Positions 52,669 to 64,000 are shown, numbered from the stretch's first letter. The stretch is DNA of 64,000 nucleotides from Hephaestia mangrovi (GCF_019880555.1 NZ_JAINVU010000004.1:62001-126000), one strand, 5' to 3'. Translations and numbers: made by a program. Notes: a model not told the origin generated them from the letters alone.

Positions 52669-53547
52669 ATGACCGACTCGATCCGCCCCCTGCGCAGCGC
52701 GCTGTTCCTGCCCGCCTCGAATCCCCGCGCGATCGAAAAGGCGCGCGGGCTGGCCGCCGATGCGGTGATTCTCGACCTCGAAGATGCCGTCGCTCCCGAT
52801 GCCAAGGAGGCGGCGCGCGATGCAGCGATCGAGGCCGTGAAGCAGGGCGGGTTCCGCGCGCCGACCGTCGTCGTTCGCGCCAATGCGCTCGATAGCGAAT
52901 GGGGTGCTGCCGATCTCGCCGCGCTGGCCCGCTGCGGCGCCGATGCCGTGCTGGTGCCCAAGGTCGCGACGGCCGGCGACGTCGAGCTCTGCCATGCCGA
53001 ACTCGCCACGGCGCCCAATGCGATGCGACTGTGGGTGATGATCGAAACCTGCCGCGCGATCAGCCAGCTGCAATCGATCGCCGACATGGCATCGCGCACC
53101 CGGCTGGCGGCGATGGTGGTCGGCACCAACGATCTCGCGCTCGAATTGCGGGCGAAGCCGGCCGCGGACCGGGCAGGGCTGGTGCCCTATCTCGCCTTAT
53201 CGGTCGCGGCGGCGCGCGCGGCGGGCATCGTCGTGCTCGACGGGGTTAGCAACGATTTCACCGATCTCGATCGCTTCGCCGCCGAATGCGCGCAAGGCCG
53301 CACGCTCGGCTCCGACGGCAAATCGCTGATCCACCCCGCGCAGGTCGATCCCTGCAACCTGGCCTTTTCGCCCGACGCCGGCGAAATCGCGCGGGCGGAG
53401 ACGATCGTCGCCGCGTTCGCCGATGTCGCCAATGCCGGCAAAGGCGCCATCCGCGTCGATGGCAAGATGGTCGAGCGGCTTCATCTCCGCGAAGCCGAGC
53501 GCGTGCTGGCCATGATACAATCGCTGCGCGGTCCGGAGGCGCGTTAA
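52669..53547 (+). CDS. CitE-like lyase (HpcH/HpaI superfamily)
   Basis: A 292-residue TIM-barrel protein of the citrate-lyase beta-subunit-like group. Signatures: [30 protein letters not shown] (Mg ligands), [30 protein letters not shown] and [13 protein letters not shown]. Relatives cleave malyl-, methylmalyl- or citramalyl-CoA; the exact substrate is not clear. Divergent from the glutaryl-CoA dehydrogenase gene with an 80-nt gap. Confidence 0.9.
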   Translation: MTDSIRPLRSALFLPASNPRAIEKARGLAADAVILDLEDAVAPDAKEAARDAAIEAVKQGGFRAPTVVVRANALDSEWGAADLAALARCGADAVLVPKVATAGDVELCHAELATAPNAMRLWVMIETCRAISQLQSIADMASRTRLAAMVVGTNDLALELRAKPAADRAGLVPYLALSVAAARAAGIVVLDGVSNDFTDLDRFAAECAQGRTLGSDGKSLIHPAQVDPCNLAFSPDAGEIARAETIVAAFADVANAGKGAIRVDGKMVERLHLREAERVLAMIQSLRGPEAR

Positions 53548-53596
53548 CGCGACATTAGCCAATCTCGTTCATGAAATGCGGCTGAAAGGGACGAAA

Positions 53597-53926
53597 ATGG
53601 ACCAATCGTCTTGCTTGTTTCATGCCGGTATCGAGGACCGGCCGGACTGGTTCTCGGCGATCTATCAGGCGATCGACGCGGCGCTCGGCCGTGTAGACGG
53701 CAACGTGCCGCCGGGAACGCTGGCGATGCTCTATCGCGCGCTCGATGGGTTGCGTGAACGCGGCGGCTGCGACGCGCACGTATCGCGCGGCAGCGCGATG
53801 GTGGTGACGCTGCACCGGCTGCAGGCGATGCTCCGCCACGGCAACCGCGACGAGATTTTGCCGCTGCGCCGCGATCTCGAGGCGATGCAGCGCGATTGGC
53901 TGATGACCACCGCGCTGCGGCATTGA
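53597..53926 (+). CDS. Small hypothetical protein
   Basis: A 109-residue soluble, helical protein that I do not recognise (start MDQSSCLFHAGIEDRPDWF). It has no signal peptide. ATG 53597 has AGGGA 7 nt upstream and is preferred to the ATG at 53576. It may be co-transcribed with the CitE-like gene 49 nt upstream. Confidence 0.65.
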   Translation: MDQSSCLFHAGIEDRPDWFSAIYQAIDAALGRVDGNVPPGTLAMLYRALDGLRERGGCDAHVSRGSAMVVTLHRLQAMLRHGNRDEILPLRRDLEAMQRDWLMTTALRH

Positions 53927-53939
53927 GCGAGCGGCTCGA

Positions 53940-54914
53940 TCAGCCCGGAATCTGCTGACTGATGCAATGGAAGCTGCCGCCGCCGGTCAGGATATGATCG
54001 GCGCGCTGGCCGATCGCCTGGCGGCCGGGGAACAGTTCCGCGATCGCCGCGACCGCCGCTTCGTCATTGGGTGCGCCATATTGGGGGACGACCACCGCGG
54101 CGTTGCCGATATAGAAATTCATGTAACTCGCTGGCACGATATCGTCGTCATGGATGATGCGGCCCGGCGAGGGCAGGCGAACCAGATCGAGATCGTGCCC
54201 GAAGGCGCGGGCGCGCTCGGCGGCGCGCTGATAGACCATCCAGTTGGGATCGTTGTCGGACGCCTCGGGGATCGCCAGCCTGGCCGGGCCGACGAAGCGC
54301 GCGAGATTGTCGACATGGCCGTCGGTATGATCGTTGAGCAAACCGTCGCCGAGCCACAATACGTCGGTGAAGCCGAGATCGTCGTGCAGCCGGCGCTCGA
54401 TCTCCTCGCGGCTCAACCAGGAATTGCGATTGCGGTTGAGCAGGCATTGCTCGGTGGTGACGACGAGGCCGGTGCCGTCTCCGTCGATCGCGCCGCCTTC
54501 CAGAATCCAGTCGCAGTCGGTAACGTCGATCCCGCGCTCGATCGCCAGCCGCTCGCCGATATCGTCGTCGCCGGGCAGATCGTATTTGCCGCCCCAGCCG
54601 TTGAACTGGAAATTGCGTGCCTTGTGGCGGCCGACCATGATGACGCCGGTGTCGCGCAGCCAGATGTCGCCGAATGGCTGGACGACGATCTCGGCGAAGC
54701 GCGCCAGCTTCCGCGCCGCTTCCGCAGCTTCTTCGTCGGCGGCGACCAGCAGCACGCGCTCGCCCTTGCCGCCGGCATGGACGGCGGCGGCGAAGGCGAC
54801 CACTTCGTCGCGCGCGGGTTCGAGATCGTCACCCCATAATTCGGGGTGGCTGGGGAAGCCGATCCAGACCGCCTTGTGATGTGCCCATTCGGGCGGCTGG
54901 ATCAGCCTCGTCAT
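53940..54914 (-). CDS. Agmatine deiminase family protein
   Basis: A 324-residue guanidino-group-modifying enzyme (PAD-like fold) that converts agmatine to N-carbamoylputrescine and ammonia. The catalytic Cys lies in GGGSFHCISQQ; acidic and His residues are in WLRDTGVIMVG, LEGGAIDGDG and NDHTDGHVDNLARF. Relatives also include porphyromonas-type peptidyl-arginine deiminases, so agmatine is likely but not certain. Confidence 0.88.
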   Translation of the reverse strand: MTRLIQPPEWAHHKAVWIGFPSHPELWGDDLEPARDEVVAFAAAVHAGGKGERVLLVAADEEAAEAARKLARFAEIVVQPFGDIWLRDTGVIMVGRHKARNFQFNGWGGKYDLPGDDDIGERLAIERGIDVTDCDWILEGGAIDGDGTGLVVTTEQCLLNRNRNSWLSREEIERRLHDDLGFTDVLWLGDGLLNDHTDGHVDNLARFVGPARLAIPEASDNDPNWMVYQRAAERARAFGHDLDLVRLPSPGRIIHDDDIVPASYMNFYIGNAAVVVPQYGAPNDEAAVAAIAELFPGRQAIGQRADHILTGGGSFHCISQQIPG

Positions 54915-54925
54915 GGCCTAGCTCG

Positions 54926-56581
<1,656 letters not shown>

Positions 56582-56710
56582 CACGGGGCCCCCGAAGAAG
56601 TGGTCGATGGGCCGGGTTCTGGCACTGGCGCAGAAAAATCACAACCGCCGAGCGGTTCTTGACGAGCGACCGATCGCTTCTAAAACCGTGTCGAACGAGG
56701 GGGATATTCG

Positions 56711-58232
56711 ATGAAGGGGAAGATGCTTGCCGGCATGGTGTTGGCGGTGGGCGCTGCGAGCGCTCACGCGGCCGCGACGCCGGATGCGAGAAGGCATGGG
56801 GGTCACGCGGATCGACGTCACCTCGTTGAAACAGTCGGTGATCGAGCAGCCTGAATCGCAGGCGGCCGGCTATATCACCGACGGCCACGGCACTGTCCGG
56901 ATCAAGGCCGACGTGCCGAAGGTGTCTAGCGGCTATGATGGCAATGCGGTGGATTATTTTTATCGCAAGCCCGGCGATCGTACATGGCTGCCCCTCAGCC
57001 ATGTAACGAGCGATGGCGTCAAGCAGACCGGCTTCACGCCGCTTGCCGTCGATCGCGATCTCGACGTCGCTTATGGCTTCGACGCTCACGACGGCCGCAT
57101 CGCCGTCTACAAGGTCGCGCTCGATGGCAGCATGAAGAAGGAGCTGGTATATGCCAGGCCCGATGTCGATGTCGCCGGCTTGGTGAAGGTCGGCCGCCAA
57201 CAGCGCGTGGTCGGCGTTTCCTACGTTACCGACAAGCGGCACACTGCGTTCTTCGATCCGGAGCTCAAGGCGTTGCAGGCGGCGCTGGCCAAGGCGCTGC
57301 CCAATGATCCGCTGGTGACGTTCGTCGATGCCAGCGCCGATGAAAACCGGCTGCTGTTGTTCGCCGGCAGCGATGTCGATCCGGGGAGCTATTATCTGTT
57401 CGACAAGCGGACGCATCAGCTCAACCCGTTGCTGTCCGAGCGTGCGGGCCTTGATAATGTGCAGCTCGCGCCGGTCGAGGCGATCACCTTTCATGCTGCG
57501 GATGGCACCTCGATTCCCGCTTATCTGACGCTGCCGCCCGGATCGGCAAAGAAGGGCCTGCCCGCGATCGTCATGCCCCACGGCGGCCCCGGTGACCGCG
57601 ACGAATGGGGGTTCGATTGGCTCGCGCAATTCTTCGCGCATCGCGGCTATGCGGTGCTGCAGCCCAATTTCCGGGGCTCGACGGGTTATGGCGATGCCTG
57701 GTTCCAGGATAACGGCTTCCGGTCATGGCGCACGGCGATCGGCGATATCGATGATGGCGGCCGCTGGCTGGTCGGGCAGGGGATCGCAGATCCGGCGAAA
57801 CTGGCGATCGTGGGATGGTCTTATGGCGGCTATGCCGCGCTGCAGAGCGCCGTAATCAACCCGGATCTGTTCAAGGCCGTCGTCGCCATCGCGCCGGTAA
57901 CCGATCTTCAGACGTTGAAGAGCGAATCGCTGCACTTCACCAATTACAAGAATGTCGCGGCGATGATCGGCGACGGCCCCGATCTCGCCGCCGCCTCACC
58001 GGCGCAGAATGCCGATCGGTTCAAGGCGCCGGTGCTGCTGTTTCATGGCGATATCGATCAGAATGTCGGGATCGGCGAATCCGAGCTGATGGCCGATCGT
58101 CTGAAGGATGCCGGCAAGCCGGTGCGGCTGGTCACGTTCGACGGCCTCGATCACCAGCTCGACGACAGCGATGCGCGCGCGCAGATGCTGGAGACCGCCG
58201 ACGCCTTCCTGCGCAGTTCGATGGGCATGTGA
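56711..58232 (+). pseudogene. S9 family peptidase, signal peptide separated from truncated body
   Basis: The DNA starts with a good signal peptide (MKGKMLAGMVLAVGAASAHA, frame of 56711) but the frame then stops soon. The body lies in another frame (ORF from 56727, or ATG 56784): REGMGVTRIDVTSLK, a partial beta-propeller, and a complete prolyl-oligopeptidase catalytic domain with Ser in GWSYGG, Asp in GDIDQNVG and His in GLDHQLDD. Relatives have about 150 more residues between the signal and the 'DGLGV(T/D)' block. So about 450 nt and the frame are lost at about 56.785 kb. The remainder would be cytoplasmic and lack half its propeller. Might be an assembly fault. Confidence 0.75.
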
Positions 58233-58233
58233 A

Positions 58234-58261
58234 AAGGGGCGACCGTTGCCGGCCGCCCCTT
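58234..58261 (-). terminator. Rho-independent terminator of rpsD
   Basis: The arms AAGGGGCG and CGCCCCTT pair (inner CC/GG extends the stem). Read on the minus strand it is followed by TTTT, right after the rpsD stop; on the plus strand it follows the S9 peptidase remnant. Confidence 0.65.
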
Positions 58262-58286
58262 GCAATCCATTCGCCGGAAATCCGGA

Positions 58287-58901
58287 TCAGCGCGAGTAGA
58301 ACTCGACGACCAGGTTCGGCTCCATCTTCACCGGATACGGCACCTCGTCGAGGGTCGGCACGCGAGTGAAGGTCACCTTGGCGGCGCCATCGGGGGCGAC
58401 ATAATCGGGGATGTCGCGCTCGGCCAGGCTCTGCGCCTCGAGCACCAGCGCCATTTCCTGCGCCTTCGAACCCAGCGTGATCTCGTCGCCGACGAAGCAG
58501 CGACGCGAGGCGATATTGCACTTCACGCCGTTGACGCGGACATGGCCGTGCGAAACGAGCTGGCGCGCGGCGAAGATCGTCGGCGCGAACTTGGCGCGAT
58601 AGACGATCATGTCGAGCCGCTGCTCGAGCAGGCCGATCAGATTCTGGCCGGTGTCACCCTTCATCCGCGAGGCTTCCTGGTACGCCGCCTTGAACTGCTT
58701 CTCGGTGACGTCGCCGTAATAGCCCTTCAGCTTCTGCTTGGCGCGCAGCTGGATGCCGAAGTCCGACATCTTGCCCTTGCGGCGCTGGCCGTGCTGGCCG
58801 GGGCCGTATTCACGCTTGTTGACCGGGCTCTTCGGGCGACCCCAGATGTTTTCGCCCATCCGGCGGTCGAGCTTGTACTTGGCGCTGTTGCGCTTCGACA
58901 T
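58287..58901 (-). CDS. rpsD: 30S ribosomal protein S4
   Basis: A 204-residue primary rRNA-binding protein of the small subunit, needed for 16S rRNA folding at the 5' domain. Opening [21 protein letters not shown], the S4 RNA-binding domain ([31 protein letters not shown]) and the end [17 protein letters not shown] are typical of alphaproteobacteria. No zinc-type cysteines. Stand-alone gene with its own terminator. Confidence 0.97.
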   Translation of the reverse strand: MSKRNSAKYKLDRRMGENIWGRPKSPVNKREYGPGQHGQRRKGKMSDFGIQLRAKQKLKGYYGDVTEKQFKAAYQEASRMKGDTGQNLIGLLEQRLDMIVYRAKFAPTIFAARQLVSHGHVRVNGVKCNIASRRCFVGDEITLGSKAQEMALVLEAQSLAERDIPDYVAPDGAAKVTFTRVPTLDEVPYPVKMEPNLVVEFYSR

Positions 58902-59078
58902 ATCAGTTCCTCAATTGCGTTAACGTTGCCGCCGGTATCGCCTGCGTCGATCGATCGGGATCGGGCACGGCCGCCGCTTCACCGGCATGCGGGGCCAATT
59001 GCGAAGGCGCGCGCCTAGCGGGCGGGGACGGCCGAGTCAAGCTGGACAGGGCGCGCGGTGCCGCTCTAGAGCCCGGCC

Positions 59079-59384
59079 ATGACGCAAACCATTCTTCCCG
59101 GCCCCGATTGCACGACCATGGCCGAGGTCCGCGCCGGCGTCGATCAGGTCGATCGCGAGCTGATCGCGCTGCTCGTCCGCCGCTTCGCCTATATGGACGC
59201 CGCCGCGCGCATCAAGCCCGAGCGCGGGCATGTCCGTGACGAGGCGCGCAAGGCTCAGGTGATCGACAACGCCCGCGCCGCCGCGCGCGTCGCCGGCCTG
59301 CCGGATGCCGTCATCGCGCATCTATGGGATCAGCTCGTCGAGGCGTCGATCGCCTATGAACTGGATCGCTTCGACGCGCGCTGA
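59079..59384 (+). CDS. Chorismate mutase (AroQ class)
   Basis: A 101-residue all-helical protein with the AroQ/PchB pattern: an Arg-rich first helix (MAEVRAGVDQVDRELIALLVRRF), R/K/D in RIKPERGHVRDEARKAQVIDNAR and a last helix WDQLVEASIAYELDRF. It should rearrange chorismate to prephenate in Phe/Tyr synthesis; the isochorismate pyruvate lyase variant cannot be ruled out. Confidence 0.88.
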   Translation: MTQTILPGPDCTTMAEVRAGVDQVDRELIALLVRRFAYMDAAARIKPERGHVRDEARKAQVIDNARAAARVAGLPDAVIAHLWDQLVEASIAYELDRFDAR

Positions 59385-59385
59385 C

Positions 59386-59745
59386 TTATTGGGCGGCCGG
59401 CGTCTTGGTTGTGCCGGGCACGATCTGCAGCGTGTCGCCGGGCATCGCCAGCGCGACGTAATTATTGCCGTGATCGCAGCCGATCGACCAGGCCGGATGG
59501 CCGTCGATCGGCGCGTGCTCAGCTTGCGTCTCGATCTTCTGGCACAGGAAACCGGCATCGGTGATCGCGCGCATGAACACGCCCTGGCGCTGCGCGTCGG
59601 GCAGCGCGGCAAGCTTCTCGGCGAACGCATCGGCCGGTGTGGCGGCGGCGGACGTGGTGGTATTGGCGGCGGGCTGCTGCGGCGGAGCGTGGCACGCCCC
59701 CGCCAGCGCGGCGAGCGCCAACACGGCGAATGGATGACGGGTCAT
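59386..59745 (-). CDS. Small lipoprotein of unknown function
   Basis: A 119-residue protein with a lipobox (LAALAGAC) and a mature part with two further cysteines (GFLCQK, SIGCDHG) and a low-complexity P/Q/A/T linker. I do not recognise the family. ATG 59745 has GGAGG 8 nt upstream; longer readings lack a signal. Convergent with the chorismate mutase gene (one base between stops). Confidence 0.7.
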   Translation of the reverse strand: MTRHPFAVLALAALAGACHAPPQQPAANTTTSAAATPADAFAEKLAALPDAQRQGVFMRAITDAGFLCQKIETQAEHAPIDGHPAWSIGCDHGNNYVALAMPGDTLQIVPGTTKTPAAQ

Positions 59746-59876
59746 CGCGAAATCCTCCAAAGCTTGGCACCCGATTATGTCACGATCGGCGCGTGCTCGC
59801 CACCCGCCCTGGGGTCGACAAGCCCGCCTCGACAAGACACGATCACGTTCTCGCCCGCCACAGGAAGGATCCGCCG

Positions 59877-60605
59877 ATGAAACTCGCCCTCAGCCGCCGC
59901 TCGCTGATCGGCACCGCCGCCATGCTCCCGTTCGCCGCCGCGGCCGCCCCGGCGCTGGCCGACGAGGCGCACGACAAGCAGATGCGCGAGGATTTCCCCT
60001 GGCTCGCGCGCTATGCCGACGACAATGCCACGCTGATCGCCTCGGGCAAGCCGGTCGGCACCGTATTCATGGGCGATTCGATCACCGAGGGGTGGCAGTC
60101 GAAGCATCCGGCGTTCTTCGCCGACACCAACCATGTCTGCCGCGGGATCAGCGGGCAGACGACGCCGCAGATGGTGCTGCGCATGATGGCCGATGTCGTG
60201 CACCTGAAACCCAAGGCGGTGCACATCATGGCCGGCACCAACGATATCGCCGGCAACACCGGCCCGATGACGGCGGCGCAGACGGAAGACAATCTCACCA
60301 TGATGACCGAGGTGGCGAAGGCGGCGGGCATCCACGTCATCCTCGCCTCGATCCCGCCTTCGGTGGCCTTTCCCTGGCGTCCGGGCTTGGCGGTGACCGA
60401 GCAGATCCGCACGCTCAACCGCTGGATCGAGGGCTATGCGCGAGCAGCGGGCGCGACCTGGGTCGACTACACCCCCGCGCTGGCGACGGCAGCCGGTGGC
60501 ATGAAGCCCGGCATGGCCGTGGACGGCGTCCACCCGACCGCCGAGGGCTATGCGGTGATGGAGGGCGTGCTGGCGCCGGTGGTGCGGCGGTTTGATGTGG
60601 TGTGA
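59877..60605 (+). CDS. Exported SGNH/GDSL hydrolase
   Basis: A 242-residue secreted esterase/acetylhydrolase-like protein. An N-terminal SRRSLIGTAAMLPFAAAA leader looks like a short twin-Arg or Sec signal. All four SGNH blocks are present: GDSITEG, GISGQTT, AGTND and DGVHPT. It resembles PAF-acetylhydrolase-type and rhamnogalacturonan acetylesterase-like lipases; the substrate is unknown. Confidence 0.9.
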   Translation: MKLALSRRSLIGTAAMLPFAAAAAPALADEAHDKQMREDFPWLARYADDNATLIASGKPVGTVFMGDSITEGWQSKHPAFFADTNHVCRGISGQTTPQMVLRMMADVVHLKPKAVHIMAGTNDIAGNTGPMTAAQTEDNLTMMTEVAKAAGIHVILASIPPSVAFPWRPGLAVTEQIRTLNRWIEGYARAAGATWVDYTPALATAAGGMKPGMAVDGVHPTAEGYAVMEGVLAPVVRRFDVV

Positions 60606-60613
60606 GGGGCGTT

Positions 60614-61816
60614 TTATCTCGTCGTAAGCAATCTCGACAAGATTCCGCCCAAGCTGGCGTCTGCGGGGCCGTCTTCTTTCACGATCCCGTCGGGGCTGGG
60701 CCGAAAGATTGAGGTGAGAACGATCGCGCGTTCTGCATCGGTAGCCGATCCTTCTTCGGTCATGGCCAAATAGGTTTGCGTCATCACCGCTCGCTCAGCA
60801 GAATCAACCCTAAGGTGATGTTCGCTTAAGTAGAGCTTAATTATGATGCGGCCTACCCAAAACAATATAGTTGTAAAAGCCAACAATCCTCCACTAACGA
60901 TCACATAAACAGCAGCACGATCAATGTCCTTTGGCAATGAAAGAATATAATCTGAACATAGATAGGCAACTAAGAATAGAGATATGATCGCAACCAAGAA
61001 GTAGCATGCGCTCGACTTTAGCATGGTTCTTTCAGCAGTTTTGTGCTCGCTTGATTTGTCTTTCCAGTATTTTACCGGAGCCGCGAGCGCCATTTGCGTT
61101 TCATAGCGATTTCTCGTGGTTTCTAGGTCGCCTAGCGCCTTTCGCGCAAGGTCGTTAAAATCTGAGTTTTCCTGCGCCCAAATGGCTTGAGTCTTTCGAA
61201 CTAAATTTTTGCTCAGACGCGCAACGCGGTGATAGCGACGCTGCCATTCTTCTGTCCTATCCCGTTGGAATTGATCGGTCGTTCGTTGAACACGTGCAAC
61301 CTCTTCGCGATAATTCCGACGCTCTCGCTGGAGAATATCGCGATAATGCTCGGCGCCAACCATCGCAGGGAACGCCGACAATATAAGGCCGCGCACATCT
61401 TCAACGGACCGCGCCTGCTGAGGTTGGGCGTTTCCCACGGTAAACCAGTAAGCCCATCGCCCTGCGATGGTGCCAGCCGCCTCCTTGATTGTGAGTATGT
61501 CTTGTCCTTCAATGGTATCACTGACAACCAGTCGGCCGGTCGATTGGCCTCTCAGCCGCGCGTTTTTCCACTGAATGTAATTGCCGTCAGTGTTATCTGA
61601 GGCATTTCGGATGTATTGATCACCTTGTGCCCAACCCGCGCCGTAGTCATTGAAATAATCCGGCGACAGGCCGGGGGCTTCCTTGGCTCCGTTAGACCAA
61701 AGCCAAGACCATAGGGCTCGCTCGCTGGCGACCCATGCCAAGATGCTATCTTTTGTTTCAAAGACGAGGGGCTCCTGGCGCCCACCGGCCTCAAACGTGT
61801 CCCATGGCTGACTCAC
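60614..61816 (-). CDS. Lower-GC membrane protein of unknown function
   Basis: A 400-residue protein not recognised with confidence (a DUF6161-like family comes to mind but was not checked). An N-terminal soluble part (residues about 1-165, Trp-rich, WSWLWSNGAKE) is followed by a charged coiled coil (about 165-250, RERRNYREEVARVQRTTDQFQ), two membrane helices (YFLVAIISLFLVAYLCSDYIL; YVIVSGGLLAFTTILFWVGR) and a C-terminal tail with HHLRVDSAERAVMTQTYLAM. Codon use and GC are visibly lower than in all neighbours, suggesting transfer. GTG 61816 with a GGGAGGG is the best start; TTG 61852 is unlikely. Confidence 0.7.
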   Translation of the reverse strand: MSQPWDTFEAGGRQEPLVFETKDSILAWVASERALWSWLWSNGAKEAPGLSPDYFNDYGAGWAQGDQYIRNASDNTDGNYIQWKNARLRGQSTGRLVVSDTIEGQDILTIKEAAGTIAGRWAYWFTVGNAQPQQARSVEDVRGLILSAFPAMVGAEHYRDILQRERRNYREEVARVQRTTDQFQRDRTEEWQRRYHRVARLSKNLVRKTQAIWAQENSDFNDLARKALGDLETTRNRYETQMALAAPVKYWKDKSSEHKTAERTMLKSSACYFLVAIISLFLVAYLCSDYILSLPKDIDRAAVYVIVSGGLLAFTTILFWVGRIIIKLYLSEHHLRVDSAERAVMTQTYLAMTEEGSATDAERAIVLTSIFRPSPDGIVKEDGPADASLGGILSRLLTTR

Positions 61817-61928
61817 CGTCCCTCCCCCCAAGGATAAACCAGTCGGGGCCAAGTATCAGTCACGGTACGGTTAAGGCAACGGCTATCGGCCGAGGCCTTT
61901 TGTTTTCAAGGTCTAGTAAAAAAGAAAA

Positions 61929-61955
61929 GGGGCCCGGGTACATAGCCCGAGCCCC
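61929..61955 (-). terminator. Rho-independent terminator of pnp
   Basis: The arms GGGGCCCGGG and CCCGAGCCCC pair over 9 of 10 positions around a TACATAG-type loop. Read on the minus strand it is followed by TTTTCTTTTTT, starting about 30 nt after the pnp stop. Confidence 0.85.
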
Positions 61956-61983
61956 ATCCTCTCCTAGCGTATTTCGCTAGAGT

Positions 61984-64000
61984 TCAGTCGCGGTCGCCGG
62001 TCAGGAAGGCGGGGGCGAATTCGGGCGCGGGGCCGTCATCCTTACCACCTTCGGAACGCTCGCCGCGCTCGCGGCGGGGGCCGCGGTCGCCGCCGCGGTC
62101 ACCACGGTCACGACGGGGACCGCGATCGCCACGACCACCGCGATCGCCACGGTCGCCGCGCGGGCCACGGTCGCCGCGATCACCGCGCGGTTCGCGCGGG
62201 GGGCGGGTGTCTTCGAGTTCCTCGCCGGTTTCCTGATCGACGACGCGCATCGACAGGCGGACCTTGCCGCGCGGATCGATCTCGAGCACCTTGACCTTCA
62301 CTTCCTGGCCTTCGGAGACGACGTCGGTCGGCTTCTCGACCCGCTCGTTCTTCATCTCGGAGACGTGGACGAGGCCGTCCTTGCCGCCCATGAAGTTCAC
62401 GAACGCGCCGAAATCGACGATGTTGACGACCTTGCCGGTGTAGATCTTGCCGACCTCGGCCTCTTCGACGATGCCGGCGATCCAGTTCTTCGCCGCCTCG
62501 ATCTGCGAGAGATCGGACGACGAAATCTTGATCAGGCCCTCGTCGTCGATATCGACCTTGGCGCCGGTGGTGGCGACGATCTCGCGGATCACTTTGCCGC
62601 CGGTGCCGATGATGTCGCGGATCTTCGACTTGTCGATCTGCATCGTCTCGATGCGCGGGGCGTGCTCGGAAAGCTCGGTGCGGGTCTCGCCCAGCGCCTT
62701 GGCCATTTCGCCGAGGATGTGCGCGCGGCCTTCCTTGGCCTGCGCCAATGCGGCTTCGAAGATCTCCTTGGTGATGCCGGCGATCTTGATGTCCATCTGC
62801 ATCGTGGTGATGCCCTCGGACGTGCCGGCGACCTTGAAGTCCATGTCGCCGAGGTGATCCTCGTCGCCGAGGATGTCGCTGAGCACGGCGAACTCATCAC
62901 CTTCGAGGATCAGCCCCATCGCGATGCCCGACACCGGGCGCTTGAGCGGCACGCCGGCGTCCATCATGCTGAGCGAACCGCCGCACACCGTTGCCATCGA
63001 CGACGAGCCGTTCGACTCGGTGATGTCGCTGGTCACGCGGATCGTATAGGGGAACTCGTCCTTGGTCGGCAGCACCGGGTGCAGCGCGCGCCAGGCGAGC
63101 TTGCCGTGGCCGACTTCGCGACGACCCGGCGCACCGAAGCGGCCGACTTCGCCGACCGAATAAGGCGGGAAGTTATAGTGCAGCATGAAATGCTGGTAGC
63201 TGAGGCCGCCCAGCCCATCGATCATCTGCTCGGAATCCTTGGTGCCGAGCGTGGTGGTGGCGATGGTCTGCGTCTCGCCGCGGGTGAACAGCGCGGAACC
63301 GTGCGCGCGCGGCAGGAAGTGGACCTCGGCCTCGATCGGGCGGACCTGCGTGGTCGAGCGGCCGTCGATGCGGCGCCCGTCCTTCAGGATCGCGGTGCGG
63401 ACGATGTCGGCTTCGAGCTTCTTGACCAGCTTCGAAGCGACGAGCTGCTCCTGCGGCGTCTTGTCGGCCATGGCATCCTTGGCCTTGGCGCGCGCCTCGC
63501 CGAGCGCGACCTGGCGCTGCTGCTTGTCGGTCAGTTTGTAGGCGGCTTCGATGTCCTTGCCGATCAGCTTCTTGAGCTCGGCCTTGACGGCGTCCTTGTC
63601 GTCGCTCTGGCTGAGTTCCCACGGCTCCTTGGCGGCCTGCTCGGCGAGATCGATGATCGCGTCGATCACGGTGCGGCAGGCGTCGTGCGCGAACATCACC
63701 GCGCCGAGCATGACGTCTTCCGAAAGCTCCTTGGCTTCGGATTCGACCATCATCACCGCGTTCTGCGTGGCGGCAACGACGAGGTCGAGTTCGCCCTCGG
63801 CGACCATCTCGTCGGTCGGGTTCAACTGATACTCGCCGTCCTTGTAGCCGACGCGCGCGGCGCCGATCGGGCCCATGAACGGCACGCCCGAGATCGTCAT
63901 CGCGGCCGAGGCGGCGACCATCGCGAGAATGTCCGGCTCGTTCTCGCCGTCATAGGAGAGCACCTGGCAGATGCAGTTGATCTCGTTGTAGAAACCTTCG
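61984..64000 (-). CDS. pnp: Polyribonucleotide nucleotidyltransferase (5' end outside window)
   Basis: C-terminal 670 or so residues of PNPase, the phosphorolytic 3'-5' exoribonuclease of the RNA degradosome. Visible: the end of the first RNase PH-like domain ([20 protein letters not shown]), the all-helical linker, the second PH domain ([37 protein letters not shown]), a KH domain ([20 protein letters not shown]) and an S1 domain ([20 protein letters not shown]). After the S1 domain comes a tail of about 65 residues rich in RGD/RGG-like repeats. The reading frame runs out of the window, so the start is not seen. Confidence 0.96.
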   Translation of the reverse strand, partial: EGFYNEINCICQVLSYDGENEPDILAMVAASAAMTISGVPFMGPIGAARVGYKDGEYQLNPTDEMVAEGELDLVVAATQNAVMMVESEAKELSEDVMLGAVMFAHDACRTVIDAIIDLAEQAAKEPWELSQSDDKDAVKAELKKLIGKDIEAAYKLTDKQQRQVALGEARAKAKDAMADKTPQEQLVASKLVKKLEADIVRTAILKDGRRIDGRSTTQVRPIEAEVHFLPRAHGSALFTRGETQTIATTTLGTKDSEQMIDGLGGLSYQHFMLHYNFPPYSVGEVGRFGAPGRREVGHGKLAWRALHPVLPTKDEFPYTIRVTSDITESNGSSSMATVCGGSLSMMDAGVPLKRPVSGIAMGLILEGDEFAVLSDILGDEDHLGDMDFKVAGTSEGITTMQMDIKIAGITKEIFEAALAQAKEGRAHILGEMAKALGETRTELSEHAPRIETMQIDKSKIRDIIGTGGKVIREIVATTGAKVDIDDEGLIKISSSDLSQIEAAKNWIAGIVEEAEVGKIYTGKVVNIVDFGAFVNFMGGKDGLVHVSEMKNERVEKPTDVVSEGQEVKVKVLEIDPRGKVRLSMRVVDQETGEELEDTRPPREPRGDRGDRGPRGDRGDRGGRGDRGPRRDRGDRGGDRGPRRERGERSEGGKDDGPAPEFAPAFLTGDRD

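Overview
This looks like chromosomal DNA from a GC-rich alphaproteobacterium of the Sphingomonadaceae (Sphingomonas-like). The basis is overall gene content: a coiled-coil gene with zapA beside gap-pgk, a CX14CX2C-type QueE, a petABC operon, a PNPase with an RGD-rich tail, a large TonB-dependent receptor and several sphingomonad-style small exported proteins. No rRNA, phage, plasmid or CRISPR sequence was seen. This assignment is inference from protein sequences read by eye; no database search was run.

Layout. 0-4.7 kb holds cell-division (zapA) and glycolytic genes (gap, pgk), a MarR regulator and ilvE, followed by tRNA-Gln(UUG). 5-13.7 kb is a C4-dicarboxylate module. dctB-dctD run leftward and dctA runs rightward from a shared regulatory region carrying a sigma-54-type promoter and two upstream dyads; a TonB-dependent receptor and an SGNH-like exported protein follow dctA. 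14-23.2 kb is an accessory surface-adhesin region: an orphan OmpR-type regulator, an AT-rich leader region, an unknown exported protein, a very large YadA-type trimeric autotransporter broken by a one-base frameshift in a G tract, and then BamE-like and Skp/OmpH-like periplasmic proteins that look like dedicated assembly helpers.

23-36.3 kb carries RDD and SpoIIM-type membrane proteins, queC-queE, lipB, three related multi-pass membrane proteins, trmL-hemF-GNAT, the cytochrome bc1 operon petABC, and small lipoproteins. 36.3-47.8 kb carries MaoC, a nucleotide pyrophosphatase-like lipoprotein, ychF, PilZ, a glycosyltransferase, a metallopeptidase-ccmA-ccmB operon, pterin dehydratase, an SDR, an OpuC/EgtU-like ABC importer with permease and binding protein fused, and a DUF3667 protein. 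47.8-64 kb carries proA, an aldo/keto reductase, a glutaryl-CoA dehydrogenase/CoA-transferase pair, a CitE-like lyase, agmatine deiminase, an M28 peptidase, a broken S9 peptidase, rpsD, a chorismate mutase, a GDSL hydrolase, a lower-GC orphan membrane protein and most of pnp.

Most of the window is ordinary core metabolism. The parts most worth a second look are: the adhesin and its helper genes with the poly-G frameshift; the DctD-type activator whose AAA+ domain departs from consensus at three functional positions although a sigma-54-like promoter lies nearby; and two junctions (about 24.77 kb and 56.79 kb) where gene 5' ends are missing, which may be real deletions or assembly errors.
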